NCBI RefSeq assembly: GCF_016722925.1
Contig: NZ_JAEQNC010000010.1
Location: 166,291 to 230,290, forward strand
Source of the DNA: Phytoamicus setariae
GTDB lineage: Bacteria > Pseudomonadota > Alphaproteobacteria > Rhizobiales > Rhizobiaceae
Direction of reading: 5' to 3'
DNA: 64,000 nucleotides
The notes under the pieces are model-generated. The model had not been told where the DNA came from. It saw only the letters and a list, made by a program, of their open reading frames with translations, and did no database searches. Position numbers and translations under genes: made by a program. Positions 8,536-17,815 of the stretch are shown piece after piece. The number at the start of each line of letters is the position of its first letter. The first letter of the stretch is position 1.

Positions 8536-10317
8536 GTGGAGGGAGGGGCCTTGGATTCTTTACAATCCCTTCGCCGAGCCGTTTCACCCGCCAATCCCTT
8601 TCTTCGGCGGGATGACGTGTGTGCGCCAGAGAGTATAAGGGCCCAGCTCAGCCGCATCCTTGACAGCCACGACTTCGACGCGACCGCGCGAACGCGCAAC
8701 TTCCTGACTTATGTTGTTGAAGAAACGATTGCAGGCCGTGCCGAGCGCATCAAGGCTTATGCTATCGCGACAATCGTGTTCGGGCGGGACGCCACATTTG
8801 ACGCCCACTCCGATCCCGTAGTCCGCATCGAGGCCGGGCATCTTCGCCGTGCATTGGACCGCTACTACCTCACGGCCGGTGTATCGGATGCGATCGTCAT
8901 CTCCGTCCCGAAGGGCAGTTATGTCCCGAATTTCGAAACACGGGAACTGCCGAGATTAACCGCTCCAGCCGAAAAGCCACCTTCCTGGCGGCGCATGCTT
9001 CCAATCGCACTTTTTTCACTGACGCTCGTTGCGGCCTTGTCATGGCTGCTTGTCGAGTGGATGGGTAGCAACCGGCTTCCCAAGGCTCCCGCCATCCCAC
9101 ATTTGCTGGTGAAACCCTTCGACGACCTGACCAATGCGGGAAATTCGCGGGCGATAGCGGTCGGCTTGACGCGAGAAATCATTGGTCAAATTGCGAAGTT
9201 CAAGGACATCGTGGCCATCGAGGGCGACGCACCTCTCGGCACGACGGTGCCCACCGATGACCAGCGCTATATCCTGGCCGGTGATGTAGAGATGGCCGAT
9301 AATCAGTTCCGGCTCCGCGCCCGCGTCATCAACGGCATCGATAACTCGGTGATCTGGGCGAAAAGCTACGACGGCGACCTGAAGGCCTCCAAACTGATTG
9401 CGGTCGAGGGCGAGATAGCTCGCCAGGTCGCCACAACCCTTGCCCAACCCTATGGTATAATTTTTCAAGCAGACACGTCTCAACAGCCGCGCAATGCGCC
9501 GGACGACTGGCAGGCTTATGCCTGCACACTGTCCTACTACGCCTATCGCGCCAGCCTCGACGCCAAGACCCATCCGATCGTCCGGAAATGTCTGGAAGAT
9601 GCTGTCCAACGCTTTCCGACCTATGCAAGCGCCTGGGCGCTCCTCTCTCAAACCTATGTCGACGAGATTCGTTTTCGCTATCCTGTCGATCCCTCGTCAT
9701 CCCCGGCTTCGATCGACAGAGCTCTCGCCGCTGCGCGCAGAGCTGTAGAACTCGATCCTGAAAATATTCGAGCGTTACAGTCCGAGATGTTCGCCTTGTA
9801 CTTCCATGGCGATGTTGAGGCTGCCCTGAAGGTCGGGGAACTAGCCTTGAGTATCAATCCCAATGATACCGAACTGGTGGGCGAATATGGCTACCGGCTT
9901 GCACTCTCCGGCAATTGGTCGCGAGGTTGTGCGATGGTCGATGAGACCCGTCGACGAAATCCCGGTCCGCTGGCATACTATGAATCCGCCCTTGCACTTT
10001 GCAGCTACTTCCGCGGTGATTTTCGCGAGGCCGCCATGTGGATCGCAAAGACACCTACGCAGGCAAACCCCAACTATCACCTGATTGCCGCGGCGATCTT
10101 CGCCGAGAGCGGCCAAACCCGTGACATGGTTCGCGAGCGAGAATGGCTGGTGACCAATGCACCAAAGCTGGTTGCGAACCTCCGATCGGAAATAGCCGTG
10201 CGCGTCGTTCGGCCCACCGATGTCGAGCGATTGCTTTCTTCGTTGCAGAAGGCAGGCGTGGCGCAGCCGAGCGACGACCACCCGTTGGCCAACAGGCTGA
10301 TGACCACCGAACCTTAG
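8536..10317 (+). CDS. membrane TolB/FlgO-like and TPR signalling protein (adenylate-cyclase-associated family, no cyclase domain)
   Basis: 593-residue protein. The N-terminal region (about 30-135: SIRAQLSRILDSHDF ... VVRIEAGHLRRALDRYY ... VPKGSYVPNFE) is characteristic of a large rhizobial paralogous family. One membrane helix follows at about 155-175. Next is a TolB-N/FlgO-like domain (about 185-300: LLVKPFDDLTN ... IIGQIAKF ... YILAGDVEMADNQFRLRARVI), then TPR-like helices (about 320-560). Members of this family often carry a cyclase domain; none is present here. The start is GTG 8536 or TTG 8551, the latter closely preceded by GGAGGGG. Probably cytoplasmic N-terminus and periplasmic repeats; partner unknown. 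Confidence 0.75.
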   Translation: MEGGALDSLQSLRRAVSPANPFLRRDDVCAPESIRAQLSRILDSHDFDATARTRNFLTYVVEETIAGRAERIKAYAIATIVFGRDATFDAHSDPVVRIEAGHLRRALDRYYLTAGVSDAIVISVPKGSYVPNFETRELPRLTAPAEKPPSWRRMLPIALFSLTLVAALSWLLVEWMGSNRLPKAPAIPHLLVKPFDDLTNAGNSRAIAVGLTREIIGQIAKFKDIVAIEGDAPLGTTVPTDDQRYILAGDVEMADNQFRLRARVINGIDNSVIWAKSYDGDLKASKLIAVEGEIARQVATTLAQPYGIIFQADTSQQPRNAPDDWQAYACTLSYYAYRASLDAKTHPIVRKCLEDAVQRFPTYASAWALLSQTYVDEIRFRYPVDPSSSPASIDRALAAARRAVELDPENIRALQSEMFALYFHGDVEAALKVGELALSINPNDTELVGEYGYRLALSGNWSRGCAMVDETRRRNPGPLAYYESALALCSYFRGDFREAAMWIAKTPTQANPNYHLIAAAIFAESGQTRDMVREREWLVTNAPKLVANLRSEIAVRVVRPTDVERLLSSLQKAGVAQPSDDHPLANRLMTTEP

Positions 10318-10385
10318 GCCTTCGGCAGGTCAGGGCACCTCTGCACAAAAAGACCTAAGAACGAACCGCTCCTCGCACGGCACCC

Positions 10386-10961
10386 CTATTCGGTCAGGGC
10401 CCCGACTTGCTCGCTGAACAGCATCGAATTCAGGCGTTCTAAACCGAGCGCGCGTGCCAGATTTCTGAAAGCGAAGAAGGGAATGAGGCTGAAGAAAAGG
10501 ATCACGGAGACGCATACAATTCCAGCAATTCCGCCTCCGCCTATATTGGGGATGCTCGCGGAAGCCGGTTCGCCCCAGGCGATACTCACGACTTTTTCCT
10601 CGACAACGTGGAACAGGATAAACAGGATCGAAAAAATGAGAGAATTGTACAGGATCGGGTAGATCAATGGTCGATTGTCCAGCCATCGCCCCAAGTTCAT
10701 ATCTTCAATGATCAGCATTACCTTTGCGAGTATAAAGGCATTGAACACTGCAAAGCCATGGGACAAAAAATCGATCTTGTGCTGATGGAGGATGATCCGC
10801 TCATTCAGAACAAAGAGGCCGAACAAGACCCAGAGATAAAGAAACAACGCCAAAAAGTGCTTCGCTTCGGCGACCGCTCGGTCGCGGAGGTGCCTCGCGC
10901 GATGCTCAGGCGAACCGCCTTGGTTCGCGGCGCTGATTCCGTCCGGCAGTTCAGGGGTCAA
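10386..10961 (-). CDS. four-helix membrane protein of unknown function
   Basis: 191-residue protein with a polar N-terminus (1-35) and four hydrophobic segments: about 36-55 (FLALFLYLWVLFGLFVL), 68-88, 105-120 and 140-160. The motif VLNERIILHQHKIDF-SHGFAVFNAFILAKVMLI is typical of a small conserved integral membrane family in alphaproteobacteria; I know no assigned function. It is the last gene after the CMD/VOC/BKACE cluster and on the same strand, but nothing ties it to that pathway. Confidence 0.7.
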   Translation of the reverse strand: MTPELPDGISAANQGGSPEHRARHLRDRAVAEAKHFLALFLYLWVLFGLFVLNERIILHQHKIDFLSHGFAVFNAFILAKVMLIIEDMNLGRWLDNRPLIYPILYNSLIFSILFILFHVVEEKVVSIAWGEPASASIPNIGGGGIAGIVCVSVILFFSLIPFFAFRNLARALGLERLNSMLFSEQVGALTE

Positions 10962-10970
10962 CTTTCGTCA

Positions 10971-11720
10971 TCACTCGTTCCCGGCTTGTTTGAACGGACG
11001 ATCCGCTAGTTCCTCGGCAAGAATTGGAACCGCGAGGTTGCAGGCCTGCACGCCTTGCGCCACGCAAAGCTTCAGGACCTCCATGATTTCCTCGATCGTC
11101 GCCCCAAGCTTCAGTGCCGCCCGGATATGGCGGCGTGTGCCGGGCGCATACATGTGCGTGAAGGATGCATCGAATGCGATGCTGATGAGTTCCGTTTCCT
11201 TCGGCGTGAATATGCCGCTGCCATAGATCCCGGCGCCCGCTGCCATGAACTGATCGGTCCACTTGGGATCGAGTTCGAAGAAGGGGTTCCAGGCTTCATT
11301 CCACTGACCGATCTCCTTCATCCTGTCGCAGGCTGGCGTGGCCGCCGAAGCACGTGGCGCCGTGGTCTTCTCCGACGACTTGGCTTCCTCGAGCAGGATC
11401 GGTGCTCCAAGGCTGCAGGAATGAATTGACATGACCGACGCCATTTTGATGATGGTCAGGATCTCGTCGCGCGTCGCACCCTGATCAAGGGCCGCCCGGA
11501 TATGACGGCGAGAGCCTTCCGGGTTGAGGTTGGTGCAGGCCACGTTGATTGCGACGGCGATCAACTCGACCAGTCTCGGGGTAAGAACCTTGTTCGCCCA
11601 AGCATTCGTGCTCATCGCCTCGCATGCGCCGGCCCAGGCTGCATCCCAATCTTCAAGCCGGGCGATTGCGTCGGGTTCCCATGGACCCAGCTTACCGTCA
11701 TCCTTAACTTCCTGTCTCAT
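10971..11720 (-). CDS. tandem carboxymuconolactone decarboxylase-family protein
   Basis: 249-residue protein with two CMD/AhpD-like repeats: about 30-105 (LVELIAVAINVACTNLNPEGSRRHIRAALDQGATRDEIL) and 155-240 (ELISIAFDASFTHMYAPGTRRHIRAALKLGATIEEIMEVL). The conserved His of RRHIRAAL is in both. The AhpD-type CxxC pair is absent, so peroxidase activity is unlikely and a decarboxylase or lactone-type reaction is more plausible. The start at 11720 was chosen because the family begins here; the upstream frame is low-complexity arginine-rich shadow. It belongs with the VOC and BKACE genes behind it. Confidence 0.85.
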   Translation of the reverse strand: MRQEVKDDGKLGPWEPDAIARLEDWDAAWAGACEAMSTNAWANKVLTPRLVELIAVAINVACTNLNPEGSRRHIRAALDQGATRDEILTIIKMASVMSIHSCSLGAPILLEEAKSSEKTTAPRASAATPACDRMKEIGQWNEAWNPFFELDPKWTDQFMAAGAGIYGSGIFTPKETELISIAFDASFTHMYAPGTRRHIRAALKLGATIEEIMEVLKLCVAQGVQACNLAVPILAEELADRPFKQAGNE

Positions 11721-11731
11721 TGCCACAACCT

Positions 11732-12193
11732 TCAATCTGGTTCCGGGGAAGGAAAGGCGAGCGGGTCGGGCTGCCAAACCGCGAACATATTTCCTGACGG
11801 ATCGGCGAGAACTGCAACCCATGCAGTTCGCGGAACCGCGGTCTTGGGCCGCACCACCTCCGCGCCCATTCGCTGGGCAAGGGCGAGCGAATCGTCGATT
11901 GACTCGACATCCACGAATTGCAGCCAGCCTTTTGGATCGGAACGGGGCCGGTAGGTTAGCCCACCGCCCACACTGCTTGTGTCGGTCGGATCCAGGTGAA
12001 TGCGCCAATAGTCCAGGCCTTCCGCCTGTTCAGTCCCCCAACCGAAGAGGGCGCTGTAGAACTCGGCGAGCTTGCTCGGTTCGTCGCCATAGATTTCAAA
12101 GTGCGTTATCCGGCCAGCCACGATTTCTCTCCCGCGTTCGTCCTGGAACTGGCGACCCGCACCGGAGCGCAGGTCACCCGTGATAAGGCGCAT
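11732..12193 (-). CDS. VOC (glyoxalase/dioxygenase superfamily) protein
   Basis: 153-residue protein, or about 130 if the first residues are not translated. It starts its domain at GRITHFEIYGDEPSKLAEFYSALFGWG and ends VAVLADPSGNMFAVWQPDP, the paired beta-alpha-beta-beta-beta units of a vicinal-oxygen-chelate fold. The metal ligands expected at the start (His in THFEI) and near the end are plausible. It lies 11 bp from the CMD gene and 15 bp from the BKACE gene, so it is probably in one catabolic operon. Substrate unknown. Confidence 0.85.
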   Translation of the reverse strand: MRLITGDLRSGAGRQFQDERGREIVAGRITHFEIYGDEPSKLAEFYSALFGWGTEQAEGLDYWRIHLDPTDTSSVGGGLTYRPRSDPKGWLQFVDVESIDDSLALAQRMGAEVVRPKTAVPRTAWVAVLADPSGNMFAVWQPDPLAFPSPEPD

Positions 12194-12208
12194 AGGCCGT
12201 TGTCGGCT

Positions 12209-13384
12209 TTACTTCCTCGCTGCCATCAGGGCGGCTTGGGCGGCCCGGACCGGCTCCGGTGCGATCATGCATGCGGCGATCGGATGCGAGTCGCCACCAA
12301 GGACAGCGGGCTTGATCTTCCCGTCGGTTGGCCAGGTGAGGAAGCCCGGATTGAACTCGGTGGGGTTGGGCGGCATGCCGTTGTTCTGCAACGTCTCTTC
12401 GACGCTGTTGTACCAGGTGCCGACCTTCATGATCTTGCGCGCCTCTTCGGCGGTCGCCACTTTGCGGCCAAACTCCTTGCAGAGACGCACTACTCCCTGG
12501 ATTTGCTCCACCGTGGTCTTGCGCTTGCCATCCGCGCCCCACAGATTGTCCTCGTTGCCGACGCGTATGTGCTGGCCGAGCACGAGGGACATCGCCGAGA
12601 TGGAAATCAGACCTCTCATGCTGGACCAGAATGTGTTGACCGATCCTTGCGGTATACGTTCAAGAAAATGCATCAGATCGAATGGATTTCGGCCGAGGGT
12701 TCCACCGCCATACGCGCAGAGCGCCATGTTCAGCGGCCCCATGTAAATACCTGCGCGGACCAGCCGCTCAATAATCTCCCACTGGTGAACATGAGCGGGA
12801 ACAAAGTAAGGCTGGATGTCATTCTTCCTAAGCCGCTTGAGATGTTCGACGTAAAAGGCAGGCGTTGAATCCACCACCATGCCGGACCAGGCCTCAAGCA
12901 CCTTGGGATCGTCCATGTGCGTTCCCTTGATATCCTCCTTGGAGAACATCGAAGCAATATCCCACAGCGTGGTGCCGGTCGTGACCGTCACATACTCCGG
13001 TTTGGGGTCTATTTCCGTGAGCATATGGCGGGTGTCGTAGTCGAGCCACTTTGCCTTGGCGTCATCCGTGTGCGGCGCGAACGAGATCGACCCGCCGACC
13101 TGGATGATCATATCCGGGACGGCTTCCTTCACCCGCTTCATCAGGTAATTGTAGTCGTCGAAGTTCGTTGACCCCATGCCGGTGGCCGGGTTGCGAACGT
13201 GGAAGTGCAGCATGGTGGCGCCGGCGTTGTAACAGTCCACCGCAGCCTGGACCTGCTCGTCCCAGGTAAGAGGAATGTCGCTCGCGTCGCCTGGCAACCA
13301 TGCCGGACCGTAGGGCGCGGCCGTAATGATGAGCGGCGCCATTTTTTCAGGCAGTATCGAGTCGTCGGTATAGTACATGTGCAT
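12209..13384 (-). CDS. beta-keto acid cleavage enzyme (BKACE, DUF849)
   Basis: 391-residue Zn-dependent enzyme that condenses a beta-keto acid with acetyl-CoA to give acetoacetate and a new acyl-CoA, as in lysine fermentation (Kce) and carnitine degradation. The family signature PLIITAAPYGPAWLPGDASDIPLTWDEQ is followed by the zinc HxH in MLHFHVRNP, IIQVGGS, and the C-terminal EDNLWGADGKRKTTVEQI. The length is somewhat greater than the typical 270-310 because of insertions. It is first in the operon with VOC and CMD genes, implying breakdown of a branched or aromatic-derived keto acid. Specificity is not deducible. Confidence 0.88.
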   Translation of the reverse strand: MHMYYTDDSILPEKMAPLIITAAPYGPAWLPGDASDIPLTWDEQVQAAVDCYNAGATMLHFHVRNPATGMGSTNFDDYNYLMKRVKEAVPDMIIQVGGSISFAPHTDDAKAKWLDYDTRHMLTEIDPKPEYVTVTTGTTLWDIASMFSKEDIKGTHMDDPKVLEAWSGMVVDSTPAFYVEHLKRLRKNDIQPYFVPAHVHQWEIIERLVRAGIYMGPLNMALCAYGGGTLGRNPFDLMHFLERIPQGSVNTFWSSMRGLISISAMSLVLGQHIRVGNEDNLWGADGKRKTTVEQIQGVVRLCKEFGRKVATAEEARKIMKVGTWYNSVEETLQNNGMPPNPTEFNPGFLTWPTDGKIKPAVLGGDSHPIAACMIAPEPVRAAQAALMAARK

Positions 13385-13471
13385 TCCTCCCTGTGGGTTA
13401 CAGCAACGAAGAACTTGATCCGACCGATGGCGCGTATGAGCCCTTGAGTTGCACGATCATCCGTGCCTTGG

Positions 13472-13774
13472 TCACCTGCGGCTTTTCAGATCACCAGCCC
13501 AGCCAATCCGGATCACGTTGGCTTCCCTCAACGCCCTTGCAATCTCGCCCACCAGGCGGTCGATCGAAGCCGTCCACTCAGCAATCCTGGCCTCGCGAAC
13601 ATCCAGCGGCAGCGCTTCGGCCGCCAGCAACGCCGACTCCGCCTCAGCAAGCTCCTCGCACATGTCATAAAAATCGCCGTCGCCGACTAAGAGCTGCTGG
13701 ATGGTCCGGCGCTCGGCTGGGAACCGCCGCAACGCGGCGCCTTCGCCAGTTTTTCTCTGCTCTTCCTCTGACAT
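13472..13774 (-). CDS. small alpha-helical conserved protein, unknown function
   Basis: 100-residue acidic helical protein starting MSEEEQRKTGEGAALRRFPAE, with a heptad-rich central part (DMCEELAEAESALLAAEALPLDVREARIAEWTASIDRLVGEIARAL). The ATG at 13774 follows GGAAG at good spacing; the longer upstream frame is not supported. It has the look of small regulatory or scaffold helical proteins common in rhizobia. No function assigned. No operon partner is evident. Confidence 0.55.
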   Translation of the reverse strand: MSEEEQRKTGEGAALRRFPAERRTIQQLLVGDGDFYDMCEELAEAESALLAAEALPLDVREARIAEWTASIDRLVGEIARALREANVIRIGWAGDLKSRR

Positions 13775-14050
13775 CGCGCCGCTTCCGTTATCAGGTCGGC
13801 AGTTTTCGAAGAGCAGTGTACTTGGGATGACACAGATCCTGCGTAGTTTACGCAGGTAACACGGGGGTAGCGTCCATTGACGAACGCGCAAGCCTTCAAT
13901 GGCGCTGCAAAGTCCGTTGTGACTTTTCCGCCCTCAGCAGCCATCCACCGCGGCAATAGTTGAGGTCACACCGCGAGATGCTATTTCCGATCTGACGTCG
14001 ATATATGAGCGAGGGCGGTCGGTTTTTTGATCGAGCATGATGACTGCTTA

Positions 14051-14093
14051 GGGCCAAGAGCTGCCATGACCTCTCGGCTGCTCTGCGCCAGAA
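14051..14093 (+). repeat. dispersed 43-bp repeat, copy B
   Basis: Begins GGGCCAAGAGCTGCCATGAC and ends TGCGCCAGAA, matching copies A and C. It lies in the 13775-14271 gap, which otherwise shows no gene; the stretch just after 13774 is the upstream region of the small helical protein. Confidence 0.7.
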
Positions 14094-14271
14094 GTGGACG
14101 TTGTGCCTTGCCCAGAATCCCTTGTCCTCCTGGTCTTACTGTTAGGGCATATCAGAACGCTCCGGTTTCCTACGGACAGGGCAGACGCTGATTCCGATGA
14201 TGTCGTCAAATAGCGACCTGATATTCACGCACATTCGCTGAGCGCGGATCAAACAAGCCTCTTCTCTTTCG

Positions 14272-15623
14272 CTAGTCCGCCCCGTCTTCTTTTGCCCGCT
14301 CGATAAATTTCCCGGCAACCGCCTTGCCAAGTGCGGCACCGGCCCGATTGTCCATTTCATAGTGGATGCCGGCCCAGATGCGGGAATCGCCCGCCTCCTT
14401 GCCGACAGTGCGGATGAACTCCGCGTGGTCGGGGAACAGGTAGGCAAGCACCTCGGATCGGGCAGTGGACAATGTGGAGTGGTTCGACGGATAACTGGGA
14501 TGGGCCGGCACTGCGAACAGGGGAGTGATGCTCGGGTCAAGCATGTTGGGCCGCAGATACCAATAAGCGTATTTCCCATCGTTGCTTGCGATGAATGCGT
14601 CGTAGTAGGCGGCTGCGAGCATCGCATAAGTCCGTGCGGCGCGCGGCGCGTTCGAATCCGTCTTGTCCTCGAACATCCACCTGCTCGCATAGTCATACCA
14701 ACTGGTATACAGACCGGCCGGGCTTTGCCAGTAGAACGCTTTGTAATTGCTGGGGAATTTTCGATCAAACTGCTTGACCGCATCCGCGTCTGCCGTCACG
14801 GCCGCAGACTTGCAGTCAGGCGGAGCGGGTGGTCTGAATTCATCAGCGGCGTCAAGTAGGATCGGCTTCCAGTTTGGCATGGTTACATTGGCCGGTTTGT
14901 CTCCGACCCATTTGCACGGCCCGGTCGGCACCGTGCCGGTCCAAACGGCATCGGAGCCGTCGACCTTTGCCCGCGCAATCACTCGCTCTGCTACGCGCCG
15001 CCCCAGTTCCAGGCCGGCGGAAGAGTCGCTTGGGAACTGGACACCGGCAAGGACACGTGACTGTGCGGCTTCTTCGGCCATCGCTTTGAACGACAAGGCC
15101 TCGTCCGGAAAAAAGTAGGCAAGAACAGTCGCGGCGGCTCCGGCCGCCGCCGCGTGTTCAGATGGATAAGAGGGACTGCGAGGCGTAGGCAGCACAGTCA
15201 GCAGTGTCGCATCCATCTCGCCCGGGCGGGGGCGATTGTAGAAGTATTTTGACTCCCAAGCCGCGACGGTGGCGTCGTAGACCGCCATCGTCAAATAGGT
15301 GTAGATGCGATGGGCATTGGGGATCGTCTGGTTTGCGAGGAGACGGTTGTTGACCACGTCAAGCCATCGATAGCCGGGCGAGCCGGCGTCCCAGAACGTG
15401 ATCTTGACGGCGACCTGCGCATCTTTCTTTGCGACAAGTTCGCGGACCTGCTCCAACTCGGCTGCGGAATCATCCGGTGGGGGCAGGACTCGGAAGTCTT
15501 TGCCGAGCTGATTACCCACGTCTTCCACGTTCCAGCATTTGGCTCTATCTGATCCGATTGGGCGAGAGCGAAGTTCCCTGACAAAAGGATTAGCGCGCAG
15601 GCCCTGCTAAAGCCTCTAAGCAT
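14272..15623 (-). pseudogene. double PAP2/vanadium-haloperoxidase-like phosphatase, frameshifted near its N-terminus
   Basis: A leader MLRGFSRACALILLSGNFALA starts at 15623 and reads to ...AGTWKTWVISSAK, where the expected continuation DFRVLPPPDD lies one frame over. Inserting one G at about 15498-15502 (AAAG-ACTT) joins them, so a one-base deletion (or sequencing error) breaks the gene. Downstream, 400 residues hold two PAP2 units. Unit 1 has KYFYNRPRP, SYPSEHAAA and SRVLAGVQFPSD; its usual catalytic His is Gln. Unit 2 has KYAYWYLRP, SYPSNHSTL and SRIWAGIHYEMD, with all key residues. It was probably a periplasmic acid phosphatase. A shortened product from 15528 would lack export. Confidence 0.8.
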
Positions 15624-15871
15624 GTCGAACTCCCATAGCTGTTTCCCGGCCCAAAGACGGAAGGTTTCCTGCTTTGACGGTCCCTCCATTGTTATATATT
15701 AGATTTATCTGATTTTATCACGACGCACTGCCAAGTGAAAGGATCAAAAATGAGAGCACGAAGCAGACAAACGCGTTAGCTGCGACGTCATATCTTTTGC
15801 CACACAAAAGCGATCACCCGCGTTCGAGAGTGACATGCTACCGGCGCGAACAACCATCCGAGGTCCGCTTC

Positions 15872-15914
15872 GGGCCAAGCGCTGCCATGACCTCACGGCT
15901 GTTCTGCGCCAAAA
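15872..15914 (+). repeat. dispersed 43-bp repeat, copy C
   Basis: Begins GGGCCAAGCGCTGCCATGAC and ends TGCGCCAAAA. It sits in the 15624-16010 gap, which also holds an AT-rich stretch at about 15690-15722 that is the likely promoter of the PAP2 gene. No gene is seen there. Confidence 0.7.
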
Positions 15915-16010
15915 GCCGCCGTCCCACGTCCCGCGCTATTTATCAGCGGGTGATTTCCCTGGGCGAGGCGTGTAAATTGGCAACCTTCAAGACGAATGGA
16001 GGATATGCCG

Positions 16011-16349
16011 ATGCCCCGCTTTCTTGCCGTCTACACCATGAAGCCCGAGGACGTGGCGTCCTTTCGAAGCCTGCCCAAAGCCGAGCAGGATGCTATCGAT
16101 GCCGCCGGCGTAAAAAAGTGGGCAGCGTGGGAAGAAAGAAATGCTTCGTCCATCCTTGATCGTGGTGGAATGGTTGGCAAGACGACACGCGTGACCAAGG
16201 AGGGCGTTGTCAATGCGGTGAATTCGTTCTGCGGCTACTTGGTGATCGAAGCGGAGAACGCAGATGCTGCTGCCCGATTGTTCGAAGACCACCCGCACAT
16301 CACCGTTTTTCCGGGCGACGGGGTGGATGTAATGCCTTTTGTGACGTGA
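16011..16349 (+). CDS. small YCII/DUF1330-like conserved protein
   Basis: 112-residue protein starting MPRFLAVYTMKPEDVASFRSLP. It has an alternating beta/alpha pattern with the ending DHPHITVFPGDGVDVMPF, like YCII-related (dimeric ferredoxin-like) domains that follow 'gain or weight' entries in sigma-factor operons. Three ATGs are possible; 16011 is 8 bases after GGAGG and fits best. It is monocistronic. Function unknown. Confidence 0.7.
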   Translation: MPRFLAVYTMKPEDVASFRSLPKAEQDAIDAAGVKKWAAWEERNASSILDRGGMVGKTTRVTKEGVVNAVNSFCGYLVIEAENADAAARLFEDHPHITVFPGDGVDVMPFVT

Positions 16350-16539
16350 TCGCTTTGCACGGGCGTTCCGCCATCGGACACACTGCCAGGCGTGGCAGCG
16401 AGGTGGGGTCGGTGCCGGTTTCGGGGAGACGAAAGTAGTCTCCGTGTCACGCAAACCCTGGCTTCGGGATTTTGCGTTGTGGCACGGCTTTTCGCCAATC
16501 GCCACCAATTGGCTGCAACGCGCTCTGCAACTTTTTGAA

Positions 16540-17661
16540 TCAATATTTCTCGCCGAGATATCGAAACAATGTCTGTTTCCAGGCTTCGTCGCGGGTGATC
16601 TCGAGAATCGCCACGTCGAGCGACTTGCGGAAAGGCGCACCGCGCGGCATCGCGATGCCATAGCCCTGTGCGTCAAATAGGGGATCGAGCACCTGAATCG
16701 AGCGGGCAAATTGTTGTCCAGCCATCCAGGTGAGCAAAGGCTTGTCATAGACAAATGCATCAATCTTGCCGGTGTCGAGTGCTTTCAGGCCGTCTTGCAG
16801 CGTCTTGAAGTCATTGTGCTTCAGACGCTCGCTGTCGAGAAAACCGATGGAGGCCGAACCCGCCACCGCACCCACGCGCACCATTGGCAAGTCGTCGGCG
16901 CTGTTGACCAGACCGCGCATCTGGCGGGTCGTCAACGCCGAGGTGACGCTCGCGGTGAACACCGCGATGGTGATGATCGACACCACCATCCAGACGATTG
17001 CAAGTATACGTCCCGGTAATGTCTTGGGACCTCGATAGCCCGTGCTTGCCTGCGTCATTGCCTCGGCAGACCACCAGATGCTGGCTCCGAGGCCGGTTGC
17101 CGCGCCCCCGCCGAAATCCTCGTTGTGCTTGCGCTCGAAGAGCCAGATCAGAAAACCAACCAGCAATGAAATGCCGATAAGCGCTGCAGCCGCCTGCAGG
17201 AAACCAAAGGACACCATGGTTCGGCCGATCTCGCGCCAGAGCGAAATGCTATTGTTCGATACGGCGATACCAAGTCCGGTATTGTAAAACGGCTGGGTGA
17301 AATCGACCTTGCGTTCGCGCTCGGCGGTGATCGTGATCGCGGCAATTGAAAGGTCGTATCTGCCCCTTGCCGTCGCTGCTATCAGACTCTGCACGTCGGG
17401 TTCTTGTTCGAAGCGGAACTTGAGATGCAGCCTTTCAGCAATCCTGCGCCAGAGTTCGATGGATATGCCTGTCCATTCCCCGTCGCTATCCTTCATTGCA
17501 AAAGGCGGTGCTTCCTTTGTGCCGACGACGAGCTCCCGATGGGGAAAATCGGGCTCGACCGGTTGGACAACCCCGCTCGGCTCCTGCGCAGTCGCCCTCT
17601 GGCCGCACGGCATCAGCCAGACAACACCGACCGCCAGCAGGATAAGGATGCATCGGGACAC
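16540..17661 (-). CDS. prokaryotic ionotropic glutamate receptor-like channel
   Basis: 373 residues. Signal peptide (1-25), first half of a periplasmic amino-acid-binding domain (about 42-140: LVVGTKEAPPFAMKDSDGEWTGISIELW), membrane helix about 150-172, a pore loop (ASIWWSAEAMTQASTGYRGP), a second helix about 215-240 (WMVVSIITIAVFTASVTSAL), and the second ligand-binding half (about 250-373). This is the GluR0 layout: a ligand-binding domain split by a two-helix pore. The usual K+ filter TVGYG reads STGYRG, so selectivity may differ. It lies beside nsrR but has its own orientation. The ligand is unknown. Confidence 0.85.
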   Translation of the reverse strand: MSRCILILLAVGVVWLMPCGQRATAQEPSGVVQPVEPDFPHRELVVGTKEAPPFAMKDSDGEWTGISIELWRRIAERLHLKFRFEQEPDVQSLIAATARGRYDLSIAAITITAERERKVDFTQPFYNTGLGIAVSNNSISLWREIGRTMVSFGFLQAAAALIGISLLVGFLIWLFERKHNEDFGGGAATGLGASIWWSAEAMTQASTGYRGPKTLPGRILAIVWMVVSIITIAVFTASVTSALTTRQMRGLVNSADDLPMVRVGAVAGSASIGFLDSERLKHNDFKTLQDGLKALDTGKIDAFVYDKPLLTWMAGQQFARSIQVLDPLFDAQGYGIAMPRGAPFRKSLDVAILEITRDEAWKQTLFRYLGEKY

Positions 17662-17731
17662 TGCGCGCTCCTCGTTTTTTTACAAAAAATCTCGGGAGAG
17701 ACTCGATGTCAAGTTATGATCATGCAGGTGA

Positions 17732-17747
17732 TGATGACCGGTCATCA
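17732..17747. promoter_or_regulatory. perfect 16-bp palindrome between channel gene and nsrR
   Basis: TGATGACCGGTCATCA, an exact inverted repeat lying upstream of the channel gene (start 17661) and after nsrR (stop 17816). It could be an operator or a short hairpin. It is unlike the NsrR palindrome nearby. Confidence 0.35.
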
Positions 17748-17815
17748 ACAACGGCCAATTGCTTTTTCTATCAATCCGTTTGTTCGACTGGCATCTGTTC
17801 GCCAAATAGATGCAA

